14,375 nucleotides of DNA from Klenkia sp. (lineage in GTDB: Bacteria > Actinomycetota > Actinomycetes > Mycobacteriales > Geodermatophilaceae), in assembly GCA_025966215.1 (NCBI GenBank), contig JAOPVM010000023.1, positions 1-14,375 of the forward strand. Direction: 5' to 3'. How positions within the stretch are numbered: position 1 is the stretch's first letter; each line of letters starts with the position of its first letter. Below, in pieces: positions 1 to 6,910 of this stretch. The notes below the pieces were generated by a model. It saw only the letters and a list, made by a program, of their open reading frames with translations, did not search any database and was not told the origin of the DNA. The translations under genes and the position numbers were made by a program.

Positions 1-608
1 ACCTGATCCGCTACTACCTGGGCGAGGAGCCGCTGCTCGCCAACGCCGACACCTACCGGCTGGACGAGCCCGACACCGTCGAGTGGGTGCTGGACTCCCT
101 CGACCAGCTGGTGCTCAAGCCCGTGGACGGCTCCGGCGGCAAGGGCATCGTCATCGGGCCGCGCGCGGACGAGAAGACCCTCGCCGAGCTCGCCGTGAAG
201 GTGCGCGCCTCCCCGCGGGACTGGATCGCGCAGAAGCCGATCGGGCTCTCCACGTCCCCGACGCTGATCAACGGCAGGATCGCCCCGCGGCACGTCGACC
301 TGCGCCCGTTCGCGGTCAACGACGGCACCGACGTGTGGGTGCTGCCCGGTGGGCTGACCCGGGTCGCGCTGCCGGAGGGCGAGCTGGTGGTCAACTCCAG
401 CCAGGGCGGCGGGTCCAAGGACACCTGGGTGATCTCCGGTCCCCGTCCGCAGGCCGAGCCGGTGCCCGACCGCACCCAGATCGAGTTCACCACCGCCGAC
501 CTGCCCGCCGAGCCGCCTGCCCAGGACCCGGGCCCGGCCAACGACAACGCCATCGCCCAGGGCCAGCAGCAACAGCAGCAACGGGGGACGGCGGTGCCGC
601 CGTGCTGA
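1..608 (+). CDS. Circularly permuted ATP-grasp protein, C-terminal part (5' truncated)
   Basis: The reading frame is open from the left edge (codons in phase with position 3) to the TGA at 606-608, giving the last 201 residues; related proteins are usually about 480-520 residues, so more than half lies outside the window. Visible family marks are the opening LIRYYLGEEPLLANADTYRL, the ATP-grasp lysine/glycine loop LVLKPVDGSGGKGIVIG (encoded around 109-159) and RHVDLRPFAVNDG (around 289-325). The family (COG2308, DUF404/DUF407) is an ATP-dependent carboxylate-amine ligase with a permuted fold, believed to form amide bonds in a peptide-like product; substrate unknown. The C-terminal tail is Pro/Ala-rich, includes six consecutive glutamines (564-581) and looks disordered. 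Its end overlaps the next gene by 7 bp, and a transglutaminase follows, the classic partners of this family. Family assignment is firm; the reaction is inferred. Confidence 0.93.
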   Translation, partial: LIRYYLGEEPLLANADTYRLDEPDTVEWVLDSLDQLVLKPVDGSGGKGIVIGPRADEKTLAELAVKVRASPRDWIAQKPIGLSTSPTLINGRIAPRHVDLRPFAVNDGTDVWVLPGGLTRVALPEGELVVNSSQGGGSKDTWVISGPRPQAEPVPDRTQIEFTTADLPAEPPAQDPGPANDNAIAQGQQQQQQRGTAVPPC

Positions 609-1552
609 GCCGGATCGCGGAGTCGCTGTTCTGGATCGGGCGCTACGTGGAGCGGGCCGACGACACCGCCCGCATCCTCGACGTGCACACCCAGCGCCTC
701 GTCGAGGACCCGTGGATCGACGAGCAGCGGGCCTGCCACAACCTGCTCGCGCTCATGGGCGTGCCCTGCCCGCTGGAGGAGGCCGACACCGAGCGGGTGC
801 TCGGCACGCTGGCCTTCGACCGGGTGGCGCCGAGCTCCATCGTGGGTGCGCTGAGCGCGGCCCGGGAGAACGCCCGCGGTGCCCGCGAGGTGCTCTCGGC
901 CGAGATCTGGGAGTCCCTCAACGTCACGCACAATGCGCTGCCCCAGCAGCGCACGATGGCCCGCCGCTACGGCCCGCACTCGCTCTTCCGCTTCGTCCGG
1001 GAGCGCTCGGCGATGGTCTTCGGGCTGGCCGACGCCACGATGAGCCGGGACGAGAGCTGGCTGTTCCTCATCCTCGGCCGCTCGCTGGAGCGGGTGGACA
1101 TGACCAGCCGGATGCTCTCCACCCGGGTGCTGGCCGGGGACGCGGCGCCGTCCTGGACCCTGGTGCTGCGCTCGACCGGGGCCTACGAGCCCTACCTGCG
1201 CACCTACCGCGGCGCGGTGAACTCCAGCCGGGCCGCGGAGTTCCTGCTGCTGGACCGGCTCTTCCCCCGCTCGGTGTTCGCCGCGCTGGAGCAGGCCGAG
1301 GGCTGCCTGGCCGAGCTCGAGCGCTCCAACGTCCGCGACGGGCACCGGATCGGCGTCGCCGGGGAGGCCCACCGGATCGTCGGGCGGGCCCGGACGATGC
1401 TGGAGTTCATGGGCACCGACGAGATCCTCGCCAAGCTGCCCACCCGGCTCGACGAGCTGCAACGCACCTGCTCGGCGGCCAGCGAGGCCGTGACCACCAG
1501 GTTCTTCACCGAGCAGGCGCCCCAGGTGTGGGTGCCGGAAGGCGTGGGGTGA
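602..1552 (+). CDS. Alpha-E domain protein (DUF403 family)
   Basis: A 316-residue protein, the usual length for this family, covering the whole alpha-E domain (COG2307). The GTG at 602 is chosen because the product then begins VLSRIAESLFWIGRYVERAD, the standard family N-terminus; the open frame extends upstream to 83 but only as a shadow of the ATP-grasp gene. The protein is predicted all-helical with no signal peptide or membrane segment. A GRxxERxDxTxR motif occurs at residues 13-24 and again with identical spacing at 159-170, suggesting an internally duplicated helical bundle. No catalytic function is established. Its constant association with permuted ATP-grasp and transglutaminase genes suggests it works with the ligase, possibly as scaffold or substrate handler; that is inference. 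The 7-bp overlap upstream and 4-bp gap downstream imply translational coupling. Confidence 0.93.
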   Translation: MLSRIAESLFWIGRYVERADDTARILDVHTQRLVEDPWIDEQRACHNLLALMGVPCPLEEADTERVLGTLAFDRVAPSSIVGALSAARENARGAREVLSAEIWESLNVTHNALPQQRTMARRYGPHSLFRFVRERSAMVFGLADATMSRDESWLFLILGRSLERVDMTSRMLSTRVLAGDAAPSWTLVLRSTGAYEPYLRTYRGAVNSSRAAEFLLLDRLFPRSVFAALEQAEGCLAELERSNVRDGHRIGVAGEAHRIVGRARTMLEFMGTDEILAKLPTRLDELQRTCSAASEAVTTRFFTEQAPQVWVPEGVG

Positions 1553-1556
1553 CCCG

Positions 1557-2444
1557 ATGAACGCCCAGACCCAGACCCAGACCCAGTCCCGCCCGGCGCC
1601 CGACCGGTGGCGCCTGCAGGTCGTGCACCGCACCCGGTTCGAGTACGCGGGGCCCGTGCGGTCCTCCTACAACGAGGCCCGGATGACCCCGGAGAACACC
1701 ACCCGACAGACCACCCTGCGGTCCCGCGTCGAGGTGGAACCGGCTGCCTCCATCCACGCCTACCGGGACTACTGGGGCTCCACCGTCACCGCCTTCGACC
1801 TGCACGGCCCGCACCGGGAGCTGGCCGTCGTCGCCACCTCGGTGGTGGAGGCCGGGCCCGAGCCCGAGCAGGCACCGGTGGTGTCCTGGGAGGGGCTGGC
1901 CGACCCCGACGTCGTCGACCGGTTCGGGGAGATGCTGCGGCCCACCCCGCTGACCGCGATGGACGCCCCCGTCGTCCGCGCCATCCGGGACGTCGTCGCC
2001 GACGCCGACCCCCGCGAGGCCGGCCACCGGGTCTGCCGGTTCGTGCACGACCACATGCAGTACCTGTCCGGGTCGACGAACGTGAAGACCAACGCCATGC
2101 AGGCCTGGACCTCGGGCAAGGGCGTCTGCCAGGACATGGCGCACGTGTCGGTCGGCCTGCTGCGCGAGCTCGGCATCCCGGCCCGCTACGTGTCGGGCTA
2201 CCTGCACCCCAAGCCCGGTGCGGCGATCGGCGAGCCGGTCACGGGCGAGAGCCACGCCTGGGTCGAGTGGTGGGACGGCAGCTGGACCGGCTACGACCCG
2301 ACCAACGTGGTGGAGATCGGCACCCGGCACGTCACCCTGGGCCGCGGGCGGGACTACCGGGACGTGCCCCCGCTCAAGGGCATCTTCTCCGGCCCCCGCA
2401 GCGAGGGGCACTCGGTCGTCGTGGAGGTCACCCGCCTGGCCTGA
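1557..2444 (+). CDS. Transglutaminase-like cysteine protease with N-terminal beta-domain
   Basis: A 295-residue protein. Residues about 16-95 match the bacterial transglutaminase-like N-terminal region (VVHRTRFEYAGPVRSSYNEA), and residues about 155-255 form the catalytic core. The triad is visible as Cys191 (GKGVCQDMAHV), His233 (GESHAWVEWW) and Asp247 (GYDPTN), all present, so the enzyme is expected to be active as a peptidase or amide-transfer enzyme. There is no signal peptide, so it probably acts in the cytoplasm. ATG 1557 has a GGGGTGA stretch about 5 nt upstream; the first ten residues are an odd MNAQTQTQTQ run made by a hexanucleotide repeat, and the usual family start would be near residue 18. 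It is third in the operon with the ATP-grasp and alpha-E genes and probably trims or transfers the product of the ligase (inference). Confidence 0.95.
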   Translation: MNAQTQTQTQSRPAPDRWRLQVVHRTRFEYAGPVRSSYNEARMTPENTTRQTTLRSRVEVEPAASIHAYRDYWGSTVTAFDLHGPHRELAVVATSVVEAGPEPEQAPVVSWEGLADPDVVDRFGEMLRPTPLTAMDAPVVRAIRDVVADADPREAGHRVCRFVHDHMQYLSGSTNVKTNAMQAWTSGKGVCQDMAHVSVGLLRELGIPARYVSGYLHPKPGAAIGEPVTGESHAWVEWWDGSWTGYDPTNVVEIGTRHVTLGRGRDYRDVPPLKGIFSGPRSEGHSVVVEVTRLA

Positions 2445-2470
2445 TCCAGACCCCGACCACGTGACCTGTC

Positions 2471-2510
2471 CGAGCGCGACACGAACTGCTGACACACAGC
2501 TTCGGGCTCG
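2471..2510 (+). terminator. Imperfect hairpin after the transglutaminase gene
   Basis: Three paired blocks share one axis: CGAGC (2471-2475) with GCTCG (2506-2510), CGAA (2482-2485) with TTCG (2501-2504), and GCTG (2488-2491) with CAGC (2497-2500) around an ACACA loop. The 5' side carries 6-nt and 2-nt bulges. No T-tract follows, which is common in GC-rich actinobacteria. It may end the ATP-grasp/alpha-E/transglutaminase transcript or be a structured leader of the next gene; the sequence cannot tell which. Confidence 0.35.
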
Positions 2511-2543
2511 ACGGCCGTCGGGTGGGTGACGCTCTCTCCGGTC

Positions 2544-2561
2544 CGGCACCACGGGGTGCCG
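2544..2561 (+). promoter_or_regulatory. Leader hairpin just before the clostripain-like gene
   Basis: CGGCACC (2544-2550) and GGTGCCG (2555-2561) form a perfect 7-bp stem with an ACGG loop. It ends 3-4 nt before the ribosome-binding stretch AGGTGGGGAG (2564-2573) of the gene starting at 2579, so it could modulate ribosome access or protect the 5' end. No known riboswitch was recognised. No clear sigma-70 promoter was found in the 2445-2578 gap. Confidence 0.35.
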
Positions 2562-2578
2562 CGAGGTGGGGAGAGCAC

Positions 2579-4492
<1,914 letters not shown>

Positions 4493-4514
4493 CCGCCGCC
4501 GTCCGCCCCCTCAG

Positions 4515-4602
4515 CGTGGATCAGGTGACCTGATCCACGTCTCTCCGCCCTCAGCAGTGTTGGTGAGGGCGGAGAGAGTTGGATCAGGAGACCTGATCCA
4601 CG
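4515..4602. repeat. REPIN-like nested inverted repeat between the peptidase and ABC-F genes
   Basis: The outer halves 4515-4553 and 4564-4602 are reverse complements at 35 of 39 positions, around a 10-nt loop (4554-4563). Each half carries its own palindrome. The left one has 12-nt arms, CGTGGATCAGGT (4515-4526) and ACCTGATCCACG (4528-4539). The right one has 9-nt arms, TGGATCAGG (4580-4588) and CCTGATCCA (4592-4600). The inner arms TCTCTCCGCCCTCA (4540-4553) and TGAGGGCGGAGAGA (4564-4577) pair perfectly over 14 bp. Two palindromic units in opposite orientation is the layout of a REPIN. It fills most of the 158-bp gap and may also terminate the peptidase transcript, although there is no T-tract. 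Whether it is multicopy cannot be seen from one window. Confidence 0.75.
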
Positions 4603-4650
4603 CCGGGGGCGGTCGGGTCGGTGGCGGGGACCTGGGAGACTGGAGCCCTC

Positions 4651-6456
4651 ATGACGACTCCGCTCAACCTGGTCTCGCTCGAACGCGTCTCCAAGGCCCA
4701 CGGCACGACCTCCCTGCTCGACGACGTCTCCCTCGGCATCTCCGCCGGTGAGCGGATCGGTGTCGTCGGGCGCAACGGCGGGGGCAAGTCGACCCTGCTC
4801 TCGGTGCTCACCGGTGTGGAGCCCCCCGACTCCGGCCGGGTCACCATGCGCAACGACATCGCGATGGGCGTGCTCGACCAGGCCGGCACGCTGCCCGAGG
4901 GCACCACCGTGCACGACGTCGTCCTCTCCGGGTACGCCGCCGAGCACGAGTGGGCCGCCGACCCCGCCGTCCGCTCGGTGCTGACCGGCCTGGAGCTCGA
5001 CCGGCTCGGTCTGGACGCCCCGGTCGGCCCGATGTCCGGTGGTGAGCGTCGCCGGGTCGCGCTGGCCGCGCAGCTCGTCCGGCCGCTGGACCTGCTGGTC
5101 CTCGACGAGCCGACCAACCACCTGGACGTCGAGGGCGTCGCGTGGCTGGCCGAGTACGTCAAGCAGCGCGCCGGCGGCATGGTGGTCGTCACCCACGACC
5201 GGTGGTTCCTCGACGAGGTCTGCACCACCACGTGGGAGGTCGCCGACGGATCGGTCTTCGCCTACGACGGCGGCTACTCCGCCTACACGCTGGCCCGGGC
5301 CGAGCGGGCCCGGATCTCCAGCGTCACCGAGGAGCGTCGGCTCAACCTGGTCCGCAAGGAGCTGGCCTGGCTGCGCCGTGGCCCGCCGGCCCGCACCAGC
5401 AAGCCCAAGTTCCGGATCGATGCCGCGCAGGCGCTCATCGCCGACGAGCCCCCGGCCCGCGACACGATGGCGCTGGCGAACTTCGCCGCCCGCCGACTGG
5501 GCAAGACCGTCTACGAGCTCGAGCACGTCGACTACGCCGTCCCCACCGAGGACGGCCCCCGCACGCTGTTCGCCGACCTGGACTGGAACGTCGGCCCGGG
5601 CGACCGGATCGGCATCGTCGGGGTCAACGGCGCCGGCAAGACCTCGCTGCTCAAGCTGCTGGTCGGGGAGAACCAGCCCGACGCCGGCACGATCTAGGTC
5701 GGCCAGACCGTCTCGCAGGCCTACCTTTCCCAGCAAGTCACCGAGCTGCCGCCCAATGCGCGCGTGCTGGAGGCCGTGCAGGACGTCGCCCGGGTGGCCC
5801 GGCTGGGCAACCAGGAGATCTCGGCCTCGACGCTGGCCGAGCGGTTCGGCTTCGCCGCCAGCCGGCAGTGGACCCCGGTCGGGGACCTCTCCGGTGGCGA
5901 GCGGCGCCGGCTGCAGCTGCTCCGGCTGCTGATGGCCGAGCCCAACGTGCTGATCCTCGACGAGCCCACCAACGACCTGGACATCGACACCCTCACCGCG
6001 CTGGAGGACCTGCTCGACTCCTTCCCCGGCACGGTGCTGGTGGTCAGCCACGACCGGTACTTCGTCGACCGGGTCTGCGACACCGTCGTCGCGCTGCTCG
6101 GCGACGGGTCGTTGGCCCAGCTCCCGGGTGGGGTCGAGGAGTACCTGCGTCGGCGGGCGGCCGGCGGCGCGCCGCTCACCACGGCGTCCGGTGCGCAGTC
6201 CGGCCTGGGGACGACGGCGCAGGCACCTGCGGTCTCGGCCGCGGACGCCCGCGCCGCCCGCAAGGAGGTGCAGAAGCTCGAGCGCCGGATGCTCAAGCTG
6301 GACGGCGAGGAGAAGAAGCTGCACGACCAGCTCGCCGCAGCCGCGACCGACCACGCGAAGGTCGCCACCCTCAACGCCCAGCTGCTGCAGCTGCAGGCGG
6401 AGAAGGAGCAGGTCGAGACCGACTGGCTGGCGGCGGCGGAACTCGCCGACGCCTGA
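4651..6456 (+). pseudogene. Uup-like ABC-F ATPase gene interrupted by an in-frame amber codon
   Basis: The frame from ATG 4651 (GGAG at 4642-4645) to TGA 6454-6456 encodes a 601-position ABC-F protein, normal for the family, except that codon 349 (5695-5697) is TAG. First ATPase domain: Walker A GRNGGGKS (40-47), signature MSGGERRR (128-135), Walker B LDEPTNHLD (151-159). The linker KELAWLRRGPPARTSKPKFR (236-255) is Uup-like. Second domain: Walker A GVNGAGKT (324-331), then the stop, then signature LSGGERRR (413-420) and LDEPTNDLD (436-444). Residues about 532-601 form a charged coiled coil. ABC-F proteins act on ribosomes and have no membrane segments. Homologs often read GTIKVG here, so TAG probably replaced a lysine AAG by one base. 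Upstream product: 348 residues with one full ATPase domain. Recent inactivation, readthrough or a base-call error are all possible; a GTG at 5764 could restart translation but would lack the second Walker A. Confidence 0.85.
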
Positions 6457-6462
6457 GGAGGG

Positions 6463-6843
6463 CTACCGCGGGGTGCTGGCGTCCTCGTGGTGGCAGCGGG
6501 CCTGGTGGGCGAGGACGTCGGACAGCCGCAACCGCCGGTGGCTGCCGGGCTGGTCGTAGGGGATCAGCCCGTGGTCGAGCATCCGGACCAGCGTCGGGCG
6601 GCTGACCCCGAGCACGTCGGCGGCCTCCTGGGTGGTGACCATCGGCTCGTGCCGGCTGAGGGTGACCGCGGCGCCGTCGGTGAAGGCGTCGGTGACGAAC
6701 TCCAGGGCCTCGGCCACCTCGGCCGGCAGCGTGATCTGCGTCCCGCCGGCGCCCGTCAGGACCCAGGGGCCAGCGGGGAGCCGGGGTGACACGGCCGGTG
6801 GGTGCACCGTCGACTCGCGCAGGCCCTGGTCCACGGGGCACAC
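6463..6843 (-). CDS. Excisionase-type helix-turn-helix protein, antitoxin-like, without a toxin partner
   Basis: A 126-residue protein if started at GTG 6843. Residues 69-112 form an excisionase/MerR-type winged HTH (MVTTQEAADVLGVSRPTLVR, then GSHRRLRLSDVLAH), preceded by a short region (about 36-66) typical of the antitoxin half of actinobacterial HTH/PIN-domain toxin pairs. In those pairs the PIN toxin gene directly follows; here the stop at 6463 lies 6 bp from the end of the convergent ABC-F gene, so no toxin is present. The start is uncertain: a -10-like TACAGT at 6847-6842 overlaps GTG 6843 and would favour a leaderless start at the in-frame GTG at 6834. It diverges from mrpA and could regulate itself or the mrp operon through the repeat at 6847-6864 (inference). 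The DNA-binding assignment is firm; the role is not. Confidence 0.85.
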   Translation of the reverse strand: MCPVDQGLRESTVHPPAVSPRLPAGPWVLTGAGGTQITLPAEVAEALEFVTDAFTDGAAVTLSRHEPMVTTQEAADVLGVSRPTLVRMLDHGLIPYDQPGSHRRLRLSDVLAHQARCHHEDASTPR

Positions 6844-6870
6844 TGTAATCGAACGAATCGAACGCGCGTC
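6842..6870. promoter_or_regulatory. Divergent promoter/operator candidate with a 9-bp direct repeat
   Basis: The gap between the HTH gene and mrpA contains AATCGAACG twice in direct succession (6847-6855 and 6856-6864). On the plus strand TGTAAT (6844-6849) matches a -10 box at 5 of 6 bases and would give mrpA a leader of about 55 nt. On the minus strand TACAGT (6847-6842) is a weaker -10 candidate for the HTH gene, with the repeats in its spacer. No good -35 box is visible on either strand. The tandem repeat placed over both start regions looks like an operator, plausibly for the adjacent HTH protein. Confidence 0.4.
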
Positions 6871-6910
6871 GTGATCACGTCCGGTCGCATCCCGAGACCC
6901 CTGGAGACCC

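Noticed and set aside
602..1552. Longer alpha-E start at 83
   Set aside because: Extending upstream would place about 173 residues of shadow sequence over the ATP-grasp coding region and move the family N-terminus inward.
53..1633. A 526-residue minus-strand open frame opposite the ATP-grasp and alpha-E genes
   Set aside because: It is compositionally biased, crosses two real genes and has no recognisable domain.
2440..2448. CCTGATCCA at the end of the transglutaminase gene, resembling the repeat unit at 4592-4600
   Set aside because: It lacks the opposing GGATCAGG arm and overlaps the stop codon, so a chance 9-base match is more likely than another repeat copy.
2544..2561. Guanidine-II (mini-ykkC) riboswitch, because of the ACGG hairpin loop
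   Set aside because: That riboswitch needs two such hairpins in a row; only one is present, and the downstream gene is a peptidase rather than a guanidine or small-multidrug exporter.
4515..4602. Minimal insertion sequence or attachment site
   Set aside because: No transposase or integrase gene, no target-site duplication and no tRNA gene adjoin it; a REPIN-like repeat fits better.
5695..5697. Amber codon read as pyrrolysine
   Set aside because: No pyrrolysine genes or insertion structure are seen, ABC-F proteins are not known to use it, and homologs appear to have lysine here.
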